The notes beneath the pieces were generated by a model that was not told where the DNA came from, did not search any database, and saw nothing but the letters and a program-made list of their open reading frames with translations. Below are positions 33,753-42,865 of a DNA stretch of 64,000 bases, piece by piece. The DNA is from Microbispora hainanensis (GTDB lineage Bacteria > Actinomycetota > Actinomycetes > Streptosporangiales > Streptosporangiaceae). Each line of letters begins with the position of its first letter. Position 1 is the first letter of the stretch. Location: NCBI RefSeq assembly GCF_006874475.1, contig NZ_VIRM01000040.1:1-64000 (forward strand), read 5' to 3'. A program made the translations under genes and the position numbers.

Positions 33753-35693
33753 TCAGCTCGCGCAGGGGTTGGTGTCGGCGGTGACGGCGTTGTCGCCCAG
33801 CTCGATGGGCGAGCGGACGCCCTTCCAGTCGGCGCCGACGACGAGCTGGATGATCGGACCGCGCACCTTGCCCTTGGGCGCGTCCGGCGGGGGCGAGGAC
33901 GGCGTGAACGGCGTGACCGGGCCGCTCGCCACCTTGCCGGTCTCCGGGCTGACGGGGTTGAGCAGCTTGCCGACCAGCATCTTCGAGTAGTTCCAGCCCT
34001 GACCGGTGTAGCGGACCATGGTCTTCGGCTGGTCGGTGCCGTCGGGCCTCTTCGCGTCGCCGACGCCGACGACGTTGAAGCCGAGCGCGGACAGCTCCTC
34101 GGCGACCTCCTTGGCCCGTCCGGGGGTGTTGGTGCCGTTGAACACCTGCACCTTGACCTGCTGCGGCTTGGTCACCACGGGGCCGGACGGCGAGGCGGCC
34201 GCGCTCGGGGTGGCGCTCGCGGTCGGGGTGACCTCGGTGTCGTTCGCGATGGCCTTGAAGAGGTTGCCCGCAGCCGGCTGCTTCCACTGGACGCGGTTCT
34301 TGTCGGCGACGTACGGCTCCCACGGCACGGTGGTGGCCTTGAAGCCCTTCGCCGAGAGCTTCTGCGCGCTCTGCGCGATCTTGATGAGCTCCTCGGTGTT
34401 GAGCGCGTCGTCCATCGTGACGGACTTCGCCGCGGCGGCGATGAAGTTCTGCAGCTTGCCGACGTCGGTGAGCAGGGCGCTGCTGGTCGCCTTCTTCACG
34501 ACCTGCGAGATGAAGACCTGCTGGCGCTTGATGCGGGAGATGTCGCTGCCGTCGCCGAGGCCGTAGCGCAGCCGCACGTAGCCGAGCGCCGCCTCGCCCT
34601 TCACGATCTGCCTGCCGGCCGGCAGGGCGAGCTTCGCCTTCTTGTCGTTGACGGCCTGCGGCAGGCAGATCTCGATGCCGCCGAGCGCGTTCACGATGTT
34701 CTTGAAGCCGGTGAAGTCCACCTTCACGTAGTGATGGACGCGGATCCCGGTGAGGGTCTCGATCGTGCGGCGCGTGCAGATCATCCCGCCGTCGGAGAAC
34801 GCGGAGTTGATCATCCCGAGGTGCGCAGGGACGAGCGTCTTGTTCCTGTTGTAGCAGGCCGGGATCATCACCATGGAGTCGCAGGGGAAGCTGAGCAACG
34901 TCGCCCCGTCGCGGTTGGGCGACACGTGCAGCAGCATGATCGTGTCGGTGCGCTCGCCGTCGTTGACCAGGTGCTGGCCGTACTTCTTGTTGTCACCCGC
35001 GCGGGTGTCGGAGCCCACGAGCAGCACGTTGATCGCGCCGGTCTCGTTGACGGGGCGGTTCTTGTCGAGGTCGTCGGTGGACGCGCCTCTGTTGATCAGG
35101 CCGATCGTGCTCCGATAGACCTTGTAGGCCGTCAGCGTGCCGATGACCATCACACATGTGAGCACCACGCTGATCCAGCCGCCGATCCCCAGGCCGGACC
35201 GGCCACCGCCCCCGCCGCCTCCGCGCCGGCGGGACGGCTTGTCGTCCGGGGGGAGGTCGCCGCCGCCTCCTGAGGCGCGGCTCGGGGCGGTGGGGGGCGG
35301 GCCGTAGCCGTCATCGTCGCCGCCACGCCTGCGGCCGCGCCGCCGCGGCGGCTCCTCATCCTCGTAGAGGGGATCACCGGGCTCGAAGAAGGGCTCGGGC
35401 GGCTCGGCGCGCCGCCCGCCTCTGCGGCGTCCTCCCCCGTCGTACGCCTCCGGCGGGTAGTCGTCTTCGGGCGGTCGCTGCCGGCCTCGTCTCCCCGGCA
35501 TCTCCGCGTAGCCCGCGGGGGCGGTGGCCACCGGCACGTCGGCGTATCCGGCGGGTCCGGGAGCCCCTCTGCGGCCGCGGGGAGCCTCGAAGGCGCCGTC
35601 GTACGCGCCGTCTTCCTGGGGACCCCAGACTCTCTGGTCTGCCGGAGCCGGCGGACGGCCGGAACGCGCGCCGACGCGCCTGTGCTCGCTCAT
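33753..35693 (-). CDS. LytR-CpsA-Psr (LCP) family protein with Arg-to-Cys change in the PRD motif
   Basis: A 646-aa membrane-anchored LCP protein. A 165-residue basic, Gly/Pro-rich cytoplasmic tail precedes one membrane helix (about 173-193). The LCP domain has VLLVGSDTRAG (224-234), GERTDTIMLLHV, YVRLRYGLGDGSDISRIKRQQ (372-392), and a C-terminal LytR_C domain ending DTNPCAS. The motif that should read PRDS is PCDS: Cys271 replaces the Arg that family studies place at the phosphate-binding site, and Cys280 and Cys306 lie nearby. It may be impaired, or rely on other arginines. ATG at 35693; longer-range promoter at 35913-35942. Confidence 0.87.
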   Translation of the reverse strand: MSEHRRVGARSGRPPAPADQRVWGPQEDGAYDGAFEAPRGRRGAPGPAGYADVPVATAPAGYAEMPGRRGRQRPPEDDYPPEAYDGGGRRRGGRRAEPPEPFFEPGDPLYEDEEPPRRRGRRRGGDDDGYGPPPTAPSRASGGGGDLPPDDKPSRRRGGGGGGGRSGLGIGGWISVVLTCVMVIGTLTAYKVYRSTIGLINRGASTDDLDKNRPVNETGAINVLLVGSDTRAGDNKKYGQHLVNDGERTDTIMLLHVSPNRDGATLLSFPCDSMVMIPACYNRNKTLVPAHLGMINSAFSDGGMICTRRTIETLTGIRVHHYVKVDFTGFKNIVNALGGIEICLPQAVNDKKAKLALPAGRQIVKGEAALGYVRLRYGLGDGSDISRIKRQQVFISQVVKKATSSALLTDVGKLQNFIAAAAKSVTMDDALNTEELIKIAQSAQKLSAKGFKATTVPWEPYVADKNRVQWKQPAAGNLFKAIANDTEVTPTASATPSAAASPSGPVVTKPQQVKVQVFNGTNTPGRAKEVAEELSALGFNVVGVGDAKRPDGTDQPKTMVRYTGQGWNYSKMLVGKLLNPVSPETGKVASGPVTPFTPSSPPPDAPKGKVRGPIIQLVVGADWKGVRSPIELGDNAVTADTNPCAS

Positions 35694-35891
35694 CGCAGGC
35701 CCGCCAGGCAGGCGGGTGTACGGCCTGGTAGGGCGGCCGGACGAGTGGGCGAGGGGCCGGCAGGATTACTGGTTCGCTCGCACACTTGTCCTCCTTGCCT
35801 GGCGATCACGTGGCGCTCCGAGGTTAGGTCACTGGAGCGTCTGCGGGCGCCGCGATTGGGAGGATCCGGGCCGCGATCACGGCGTGCCACG

Positions 35892-35906
35892 TCCCCCTGA
35901 TCCAGG
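35892..35906 (-). promoter_or_regulatory. Inverted repeat near the LCP transcription start
   Basis: CCCCTG and CAGGGG form a perfect 6-bp inverted repeat around ATC, immediately downstream of the -10 candidate of the LCP promoter on the minus strand. The position suits a repressor site. Confidence 0.35.
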
Positions 35907-35912
35907 GGCAGA

Positions 35913-35942
35913 GCATACTAAACACCGACATTATGGGTATGA
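35913..35942 (-). promoter_or_regulatory. Candidate promoter for the second LCP gene
   Basis: Read on the minus strand: TGTCAT, 18 nt, TAGTAT, in an unusually AT-rich stretch (about 35910-35990) of this GC-rich window. It would give a leader of about 210 nt before the ATG at 35693. The rest of the 296-bp gap shows no gene. Confidence 0.45.
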
Positions 35943-35989
35943 CATTGAGTTTCCCTTTACCGGGATTTGATGTTTCAGACGTTGTTTGG

Positions 35990-37711
35990 TCAGCTCAGCG
36001 GGTCATGTCCGGTCCGGGATGCCCGGACGGACAGGGCGGCGGCCAGACAGGCGAGCGGCGCCGCGGGCAGGACGTAGCGGTAGTCGAACTGGGCCGTGGC
36101 GGGCGGGACGAGCAGCAGCGCCCACGCGGTCGCCCAGGCGACGCCCCAATTCGAGGCGGCCCCATGGGCCCGGCTTGCGACGGCCCCGTCCGAGGGTGCC
36201 GCGTTCGAGGGTGCCCCCTCCGAGGGTGCGCGGTGCGCGGGCGGCCGCCGCGTCCGCGCCGCACTCGGCGACCATCGGGCTCGCGCCGCGCCGGGCCACC
36301 ACCGGGCCCGTACGGCCCGGGCGGCAGGGGGCACCAGGAGGATGACCAGCAGCGCCGTCCCCGGCAGCCGTACGACGTCCTGATAGGCCCGCATCACGCC
36401 GGCGAACGGCTCGACGACGTCCACCGTGATGGGTCCCTGCTCGTAACGCTGCGCGAACTCCTTGCCGACGAGCGCGGGGTGCCGGCCGGGCGACGGCGGC
36501 ACGGTCGCGGGGAACTCGTAATACCCGTACGTCTCGGGGTCCGGATAGACGGGCCTGCCGAGCGTGAACGACCTGCCGAGCTCGGTCAGCATGCCGCGGA
36601 GGTAGTCGAGCGGCTGGCTGCGGATCGCGAGCGAGGCGAACCTCCCGGCAAGGGTGTCGGTCTCCTTGGTGAACGTGATGCCGGGCAACCGCACGAGCGG
36701 GGATTCGGCGTTCCAGATGTACTCCTGCGACGCCGGCCGGGACGCCGGAGGCCGGGGGTCGCACAACACGGCGAGGTCGGGCGGCGGCTTCATCACCGAA
36801 CAGTCGGCGAACGCCATCGTGCGGGCGTAGAGGAAGACGCCGTTGGAGCCGACCAGCCCGACGCGCTGGTAGGTCGCGTAGAACCAGCCCGCGTAGCCGG
36901 CGACCGGCAGGAGCGCGGCGACCAGGAACGGCACGGTGAGCCGGGCCACCACCCTGCCCGGGCGGGCGCCCTCGGCCGCGCGGCGCACGCCGTAGGCGAG
37001 CAGGAGGAGCGCGAAGACGGCGATCAGCGGCAGCCCGACGGTCCTGGTCAGCATGGCGGCGGCCAGCACGAGGCCGAGCGCGGCGGCCGAGCGCGGCGTC
37101 AGCGTGCGGCGCATGGCCAGGCACACCGCCCCCACGACCAGGAACGTGAACAGCGTGTCGGAGACGAGCAGGTGCTCCAGCTCGATCTGGTACGCGTCGA
37201 GCAGCACCGGGACGCAGGCCAGGACGGCCGCCCACCGAGGGCCGCCGCGCCGCAGGACGGTCACGTAGAGCATCACGCCGACGAGCAGCCCCAGCACGTG
37301 TTGCACGGTCACGACCAGGGCGAAGCTGTGGAAGGCCTCCAACAGCCGGAGGAACATCGAGTAGCCGGCCGGGCGGACGAGGTCGGGCCTCGGCCGCATG
37401 GCCGTGACGACGTAGGTGTAGGAGTCGGGGAACCACAACGCGGGCCGGTAGCCGAGCGTGGTCACCAGCCGCAGGAGCGCCCCCAGCCCGAAGACCACGA
37501 GGAACCACCGGTGCCTGCGCGCCCACCCGCGAAGCTCCGTACGCGCCCAGGCCACGGGGTGCATCGGATCGCGGGGCGCCAGACGCTCGCGGACCCGGCT
37601 CATCGGCCCCGGGGACGGCGGCTCGCCGGACCGGGCAGGCTCGGGACGCGCGTGCCGGGGCCCGTCCCACCCGGGCCAGGGCGCCGAGCCCCGGCTGTCC
37701 GACACCCTCAT
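35990..37711 (-). CDS. GT-C type membrane glycosyltransferase-like protein
   Basis: A 573-aa polytopic membrane protein. After a short basic N-terminus come many helices (FLVVFGLGALLRLVTTLG, LVVTVQHVLGLLVGVMLYV, LFTFLVVGAVCLAM, LIAVFALLLLAYGV). WFPDSYTYV supplies the early acidic residue expected for polyprenyl-phosphate-sugar-dependent transferases. A periplasmic segment with several Cys and Trp residues precedes the last helices. It likely glycosylates a surface polymer or protein on the outer face. ATG at 37711 with GGGGG close upstream. Divergent from another membrane protein at 37860. Confidence 0.78.
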   Translation of the reverse strand: MRVSDSRGSAPWPGWDGPRHARPEPARSGEPPSPGPMSRVRERLAPRDPMHPVAWARTELRGWARRHRWFLVVFGLGALLRLVTTLGYRPALWFPDSYTYVVTAMRPRPDLVRPAGYSMFLRLLEAFHSFALVVTVQHVLGLLVGVMLYVTVLRRGGPRWAAVLACVPVLLDAYQIELEHLLVSDTLFTFLVVGAVCLAMRRTLTPRSAAALGLVLAAAMLTRTVGLPLIAVFALLLLAYGVRRAAEGARPGRVVARLTVPFLVAALLPVAGYAGWFYATYQRVGLVGSNGVFLYARTMAFADCSVMKPPPDLAVLCDPRPPASRPASQEYIWNAESPLVRLPGITFTKETDTLAGRFASLAIRSQPLDYLRGMLTELGRSFTLGRPVYPDPETYGYYEFPATVPPSPGRHPALVGKEFAQRYEQGPITVDVVEPFAGVMRAYQDVVRLPGTALLVILLVPPAARAVRARWWPGAARARWSPSAARTRRPPAHRAPSEGAPSNAAPSDGAVASRAHGAASNWGVAWATAWALLLVPPATAQFDYRYVLPAAPLACLAAALSVRASRTGHDPLS

Positions 37712-37859
37712 ATGCCCCCTGCCTGCCTCCCGGCGTACGCTACCGGCTCCGTACGACCCCCCGTGCGAGCTGAGCACGCCCCTGTGGACAACCGCGACGC
37801 GCGCAGCGGACGATCTTCCCGGTGAAGGCGTGGGGGCCGCTAATCTCGGGGGCATCCCA

Positions 37860-40007
37860 GTGAACAGATCCGGCCGCCCACGCGGCCGCACACGGCTGCC
37901 GTCCGAGCAGGAGGCGGCGGGCAGGACGCTCGCGGCCGCCTCCGTCGTGCCCGCGCTCGCGCTGAGCGGGTGGCTGCTCGCCGGGCTGCCGCTGCTGCTG
38001 CTCGGGTGGTTCCGGCCGCTGCCGATGGCGCTGCTCGGCGGCGCAACCGCCCTCCTGCTGTGCGTGTGCGGCCTGCGCCGCCTGCCCGGGACCGCCGCCC
38101 CGCCGCACCGGTGGGCCACGGCCGCGACATTCGCCGTGGCGCTCGGCTCGGGGGTGTTCAACGGGCTCCTGCACGGCGAGCAGCTGATCGTCCGGCGCGA
38201 CCCGTCGACCTACGCGCAGTATGCCGTCTGGCTCGCCCGGCACGGCTCGCTGCCGATCCCGGTGGGCGACTTCGGCGGCCCCGATCCCGCGCTCCGCTTC
38301 GACAGCATGGGCGTCTACATGACGGGCGACGGGATCGTCCCCCAGTTCATGGCCGGGCCGCCGATGACCTACGCGATCGGCCACTGGCTCGGCGGCGTCC
38401 CCGGCCTGCTGCTCGTGCCGCCCGTGCTGGGCGCGCTCGCGGTGCTCACCGTCGCCGGGACGGCCGCGCGGCTCGTGGGCACGCGCTGGGCGCCCCTCGC
38501 CGCGCTCGTGTTCGCGATCAGCCTGCCGATCCTCTACACGTCGCGGACGACGTTCAGCGAGATCCCCTCGCTGATCCTGCTGTTCGGCGGGATGAACCTG
38601 CTGCTCGACGCCCGTGCCCGGCTCGGAGCGGCGCTGCCCGGCGCGGGTTTCCCGTCCGCCGCGCTCGCGGGGCTGTCGTTCGGGCTGGCGCTGCTGGTGC
38701 GCATCGACGGCCTGCGTGACGTGCTGCCCGTGCTCGCCTTCGCCGGGATGCTCGTCGCGCTGCGGCGGATTCCCCGCGAGAGGCCCTTCCCCGAGGGACG
38801 GCTGGGCGTGCCCCTGCTGATCGGCCTGGTCGTGGGCGGCGCGTGGGGGTTCACCGGCGGCTATGTCCTCGCCCGGCCCTACCTGGAGTATCTGTCGGGC
38901 TCGCTCGTCCCCCTGCTCGCGATCTGCGCGGTCGTCGTCGTGCTCACGGCCGCCGGTACGGCTCTCGCGCCCTGGATCGCCGTCCGCGCCCGCCGTCTCC
39001 CCAAGGCGGGGTGGCTGCCGAACGTCGCCGCGGCCCTGGTCGTGCTGGTCATGGCCGGCTTCGCCGTACGGCCCTGGGCGCAGACCGTGCGCCGTTACGC
39101 GGTCACGCCCGAGGACCGGCTCACGGCCGACTTCATCGAGAAGACGCAGATCGCCAACGGCCTTGCGAAGGACTCGTCCCGGCTCTACTACGAGCACTCC
39201 CTCGACTGGGTCTTCTGGTACGTCGGGATTCCCGCCGTCGTGCTGGCCACCCTGGCGGCGGCCGTGCTCGTGCGCCGCCTGATGAGGGGCGGCCTGACGA
39301 ATGCGGCGGAGTTCGGCTGGCTGCTGCCGCTGGCGGTGATCGGGTGGACGACGGTGACGACGCTCTGGCGTCCCGCGATCACCCCCGACCACCCCTTCGC
39401 CTCGCGCAGGCTGGTGCCGGTCGTCATCCCCGGCCTGGTGCTGCTCGCCGTCTGGGGGCTGCGCCGGCTCACGGGGTGGCTCTCGGAAAGGCTCCCGGAA
39501 AGGCTCGCGCGTACGCGCTGGTTCGCCGCCGGCCCGGCTCGCTCACGGGTCGCCGTCGCGGCGGGGGCGCTGCTGCTCGTGGTCCCGCCGGCGATCACGT
39601 CGATCGGCACCGCGTTCACGCCGGTCAACCGGGGGGAGGCCGCCGCGGTGGCGGGCCTGTGCCGGGCGATCCCGGCGAACGCCTCGGTGCTCATCGTCGA
39701 ACGGGTCACCGGCGACCGGCTGACGCAGGTCGTCCGCGGCCAGTGCGGGCTCCCGGCGGCCCGGGTGGTCTTTCCCCAGAAGTCCGACGTGCCGCTCCAG
39801 GCCGACGTGCTGCGCCTGGCCGAGGCCGTCCGCCGTACGGGCCGCGTGCCCGTGCTGCTCGCCGCCGAGCCCGAGCAGCTCATGGCGTACGGCCCGGCGA
39901 CGCGGGTGATGAGCCTGCACACCCGGCAGGACGAACGCTCACTGGTGGACCCGCCCAACGGCACCTGGTCGCTCACCATCAACGTCTGGATGACCATACC
40001 GACCTGA
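37860..40007 (+). CDS. Polytopic membrane protein, GT-C-like
   Basis: A 715-aa protein with about 13 hydrophobic helices (LSGWLLAGLPLLLLGWF, LLLVPPVLGALAVLTVAG, LLIGLVVGGAWGFTGGYVLA and more). A loop with RRDPSTYAQYAVWLARHGSLPIP follows helix 3, comparable to the acidic first loop of GT-C enzymes. The C-terminal 110 residues are a soluble domain with RRLVPVVIPGLVLLAVWGLRRL before it. GTG at 37860 with GGGGG 6 nt upstream and TAATCT at 37841 as a -10-like element. The frame upstream to 37458 overlaps the divergent gene and is not used. A glycosyltransferase role is likely but unproven. Confidence 0.75.
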   Translation: MNRSGRPRGRTRLPSEQEAAGRTLAAASVVPALALSGWLLAGLPLLLLGWFRPLPMALLGGATALLLCVCGLRRLPGTAAPPHRWATAATFAVALGSGVFNGLLHGEQLIVRRDPSTYAQYAVWLARHGSLPIPVGDFGGPDPALRFDSMGVYMTGDGIVPQFMAGPPMTYAIGHWLGGVPGLLLVPPVLGALAVLTVAGTAARLVGTRWAPLAALVFAISLPILYTSRTTFSEIPSLILLFGGMNLLLDARARLGAALPGAGFPSAALAGLSFGLALLVRIDGLRDVLPVLAFAGMLVALRRIPRERPFPEGRLGVPLLIGLVVGGAWGFTGGYVLARPYLEYLSGSLVPLLAICAVVVVLTAAGTALAPWIAVRARRLPKAGWLPNVAAALVVLVMAGFAVRPWAQTVRRYAVTPEDRLTADFIEKTQIANGLAKDSSRLYYEHSLDWVFWYVGIPAVVLATLAAAVLVRRLMRGGLTNAAEFGWLLPLAVIGWTTVTTLWRPAITPDHPFASRRLVPVVIPGLVLLAVWGLRRLTGWLSERLPERLARTRWFAAGPARSRVAVAAGALLLVVPPAITSIGTAFTPVNRGEAAAVAGLCRAIPANASVLIVERVTGDRLTQVVRGQCGLPAARVVFPQKSDVPLQADVLRLAEAVRRTGRVPVLLAAEPEQLMAYGPATRVMSLHTRQDERSLVDPPNGTWSLTINVWMTIPT

Positions 40008-40013
40008 TGGATC

Positions 40014-40019
40014 TAGGGT
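40014..40019 (+). promoter_or_regulatory. -10 element, leaderless start
   Basis: TAGGGT lies 7 nt before the GTG at 40027 with no ribosome-binding site between, as expected for a leaderless transcript. Confidence 0.45.
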
Positions 40020-40026
40020 TCGGCGT

Positions 40027-40956
40027 GTGGATTCTCCTGAGATGGAGGAATTGTCCTTCGGTGACGAGCGGCAGGAGCCGGAACCCAGGACGGGTCGTTT
40101 CCGAAGGCCGCTGGTCGTCGCCGGTCTGGCGGTCGTGCTCCTCGGCGGGATGGCGGCACTCGGCATCGGCGGGTGGCGGTTTTACGGGCAGTCGCGCTGG
40201 CCGCTGTCCCCGCCCGAGGAGGCACCGCCGCCGTCGGGGTTCTTCTCGATCTACATGTGTCTGCTTCCGACGCCTGAACTTCCGACCTGTCATGACGGCG
40301 CGGCGACCGAAGAGGACAAACGCCAGGTCGAGGCCGCGCTCAAAGCGTCGCCGGAGGTCCGGATCTTCCGTTTCCGGACCCGGGAGCAGGGGTGGGAGGA
40401 CTTCCAGGAATGGGTCACGCCCGGGGATGGCTCCGGGAGCGCGAGCGTCTACGAGCCCGCCGACGTGCCGGAGGCCTACCACGGCGCGCTCGGCCCGGGG
40501 GATTGGCAGGGGGTCAAGCGCAGGTGGGAGGGCCTGCCCGGTGTCTCGGACGTCATCGTTTTCGGGGACACCGCATGGCGCGGGAGGGCCGACATCGTGA
40601 TCGAGTTCTGTCCGGACAGAGGCGACGACGCCTACGAGCCATGCGAGAGGACTCCGAGGGCTTCGGAACAGGAGAAGGCGGCCGTGCTCGGCAGGATCGA
40701 GGACCTCGACGGGGTGGAGGCCGTCTACTTCGAGGATCTCGCCCACGCGCTGCAGGACAGGCGGCGCATGCTGTGGGAGGCGACAGAGGTCGACCCGCTC
40801 GTCGTGCCCGAGGGCTTCTGGCTCAAGCTCGACAGGCCGGGCAGGTCGAGCGAGATGAGAGAGATCTTCGGACGGATGCCGGGCGTCGCCGCCGTACTCG
40901 AGGTGTCCGCGCCGCCGCAGTGGCGGTTCGCGGTGACTCCCGGAGCCGGAGGATGA
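40027..40956 (+). CDS. Membrane-anchored protein with two FtsX-ectodomain-like repeats
   Basis: A 309-aa protein: acidic N-terminus, one membrane helix (about 29-50), then two extracellular repeats. Each repeat begins with a strand and a Cys pair (FSIYMC at 78 with C88; IVIEFC at 195 with C206). Each continues with a helix (EEDKRQVEAALKASPEV; EQEKAAVLGRIEDLDGV) and a returning strand (FWLKLDRPG). This is the pattern of the FtsX extracellular domain, which activates peptidoglycan hydrolases, but the permease helices are absent. It overlaps the following paralogue by 4 bp. Role inferred: tethered regulator or binder at the cell wall. Confidence 0.7.
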   Translation: MDSPEMEELSFGDERQEPEPRTGRFRRPLVVAGLAVVLLGGMAALGIGGWRFYGQSRWPLSPPEEAPPPSGFFSIYMCLLPTPELPTCHDGAATEEDKRQVEAALKASPEVRIFRFRTREQGWEDFQEWVTPGDGSGSASVYEPADVPEAYHGALGPGDWQGVKRRWEGLPGVSDVIVFGDTAWRGRADIVIEFCPDRGDDAYEPCERTPRASEQEKAAVLGRIEDLDGVEAVYFEDLAHALQDRRRMLWEATEVDPLVVPEGFWLKLDRPGRSSEMREIFGRMPGVAAVLEVSAPPQWRFAVTPGAGG

Positions 40957-41879
40957 CGGCGATCTCCGAGGAACGGGTGCCGTGGAGAAGGCCGCTCGCG
41001 GTCGTGACGGCGGTACTCATGGTGGCGTCCTGCGGCACCGCCGGGCCGTCAGGGCGGCCTCGGCCCGTCGCGTCGCCGTCCCCGTCCGGATCCGCACCGC
41101 CGTGGCCGCCGCCGGACGATCCGTGGCCGCGCACGAGCGCGCTCACGCCCTTGCCGCCCCCGGACGGTCCGTGGCCGGAGAGGGGACAACTGGCCGTGTA
41201 CTTCTGCGCGCGCACCACCTTCTTCGACGCCTGTAACGACCGGGGAGCGGCCACGCGGGGAGAGATACGGAAGGTGCGGGCGCTGCTCGGGGCCGCGCCG
41301 GAGGTGGAGAAGGTCCGCTTCGTGTCGCAGGCGGAGGAGTTCCGGCGAACGCGAGAGGCGCTGCGGGACAAACCCGATCTGCTGGAAGGCGCGGACCCCG
41401 CGGACGAGTCCGCGTCCTACATCGCGCGGGTGGGGCCGGGGGACTGGCCCGCGCTGATCCGCCGCCTCTCGAGGGCGGCGGGGGTGTCCACCGCGTTCGT
41501 GATCCGCGACGACTACTGGCCGGGCAGGGCTGACGTCATGGTCCAGCTGTGTCCCCGGGCCGACCTCGGCGAAGGTCGGCGAGGGCCCTGCGAGGGGCGA
41601 GGGTTGGCCACTCCCGCGGAGAAGAACGCCATTCTGGACCGCATCGGCGATCTCCCCGGGCTGGAGAAGGTCTATTTCCAGGCCCGCTCCCACCAGGCCC
41701 CGATGTGGCGTCGCCGGATAGTGCCGGAGGAAGACTTCGGCGGCTACCTTCCCGAGGTCTTCTACGTGAAGTTCAGGACCCCGCCGGCGCTGCGCGAGGT
41801 CAAGCGGGCGTTGCGGGGCGTGGCCGGGGTGTTCCTCGTGGGCGCTGTCGACGCGACCACGAAGGACAAGCGGCTGTGA
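40953..41879 (+). CDS. Lipoprotein with two FtsX-ectodomain-like repeats
   Basis: A 308-aa paralogue of the preceding protein. The signal peptide ends in a lipobox VASC (Cys27), followed by a Pro/Ser-rich spacer. Two repeats follow, each with a Cys pair (C85/C94 in AVYFC and FDAC; C200/C213) and the same helix-strand order; FYVKFRTPPALREVKRAL is the FtsX-like closing strand. ATG at 40953 overlaps the upstream stop (ATGA), so the two are made together, one as a membrane protein and one as a lipoprotein. No permease domain nearby. Function unknown; wall-hydrolase control is a guess from fold. Confidence 0.72.
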   Translation: MTAISEERVPWRRPLAVVTAVLMVASCGTAGPSGRPRPVASPSPSGSAPPWPPPDDPWPRTSALTPLPPPDGPWPERGQLAVYFCARTTFFDACNDRGAATRGEIRKVRALLGAAPEVEKVRFVSQAEEFRRTREALRDKPDLLEGADPADESASYIARVGPGDWPALIRRLSRAAGVSTAFVIRDDYWPGRADVMVQLCPRADLGEGRRGPCEGRGLATPAEKNAILDRIGDLPGLEKVYFQARSHQAPMWRRRIVPEEDFGGYLPEVFYVKFRTPPALREVKRALRGVAGVFLVGAVDATTKDKRL

Positions 41880-41918
41880 CGACGTCGGGAAGTGAGACCG
41901 CGATTCGCCGGGGCAGAG

Positions 41919-41924
41919 TACCCT
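41919..41924 (+). promoter_or_regulatory. -10 element, leaderless start
   Basis: TACCCT lies 8 nt upstream of the GTG at 41933, with no ribosome-binding site. Confidence 0.45.
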
Positions 41925-41932
41925 AACCGGAC

Positions 41933-42865
41933 GTGACCTCGCCTGAGACCTCTGGAAGCGCCTTGACTCCCGCAGAAACCCCGTACGTCACGATTGTCCT
42001 GCCCTGTTACAACGAGCAGGACCACGTCATCGACGAGGTCGAGCGCATCTGCGCGGCCATGGACGCCAGCGGGTACACCTACGAGCTGCTGGCCGTGGAC
42101 GACTGCTCCACCGACGAGACGCTCGCGCGCCTGCAGGCGGCCGCGCCGCGCTTCCCGCACATGCGGATCAGGGCGTTCCACCGCAACGGCGGCTCGGGCA
42201 CCGTACGCAGGATCGGCAGCCAGGAGGCCCGCGGCGAGATCGTCGTGTGGACCGACGCCGACATGAGCTACCCGAACGAGCGCATCCCCGAGCTGGTCCA
42301 GATCCTGGAGAAGGACCCGACGATCGACCAGGTCGTGGGCGCGCGCACCACGGAGGAGGGCTCGCACAAGGTCCTGCGGGTGCCGGCGAAGTGGTTCATC
42401 CGCAAGGTGGCCGAGCGGCTGGCCGGGCAGAAGATCCCCGACCTCAACTCGGGCCTGCGGGCCTTCCGCAAGTCGGTCGCCAAGCCCTACCTGCGGCTGC
42501 TGCCCCCCGGCTTCTCCTGCGTCACGACGATCACGCTGGCGTTCATGTCGAACCAGCACGACGTCTACTACCTGCCCATCGAGTATTCGAAGCGGGCCGG
42601 GAAGTCGAAGTTCAACTTCGTCTCCGACGCCTACCGCTACATCCTTCAGGTGCTGCGGATGGTCATGTACTTCAACCCGCTCAAGGTGCTCATGCCGCCC
42701 GCGCTCTGGCTGGTCGGCATCGGGTTCGTCAAGGGCCTGTACGACGTGATCCGCTATGGCTTCTACCTCACCAGCAACGCCATCGTGATCTTCATCTCCG
42801 GCATGCTGATCGGGGCGGTGGCCCTGCTGGCCGACCTCATCGTCCGATCCCGGGGTGATGTGTGA
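41933..42865 (+). CDS. GT2 polyprenyl-phosphate glycosyltransferase-like protein
   Basis: A 310-aa GT2 enzyme of the DPM/ArnC type: YVTIVLPCYNEQDHV, LLAVDDCSTDETL, WTDADMSYPNERI with the DAD metal motif, PDLNSGLRAFRKS, and EYSKRAGKSKF. Two C-terminal membrane helices (ALWLVGIGFVKGLYDV; NAIVIFISGMLIGAVALLADLIV) follow. Such enzymes load a sugar onto undecaprenyl- or decaprenyl-phosphate, a likely donor for the GT-C proteins at 36-40 kb. Start GTG; the 3' end overlaps the GT4 gene (GTGA). Confidence 0.88.
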   Translation: MTSPETSGSALTPAETPYVTIVLPCYNEQDHVIDEVERICAAMDASGYTYELLAVDDCSTDETLARLQAAAPRFPHMRIRAFHRNGGSGTVRRIGSQEARGEIVVWTDADMSYPNERIPELVQILEKDPTIDQVVGARTTEEGSHKVLRVPAKWFIRKVAERLAGQKIPDLNSGLRAFRKSVAKPYLRLLPPGFSCVTTITLAFMSNQHDVYYLPIEYSKRAGKSKFNFVSDAYRYILQVLRMVMYFNPLKVLMPPALWLVGIGFVKGLYDVIRYGFYLTSNAIVIFISGMLIGAVALLADLIVRSRGDV

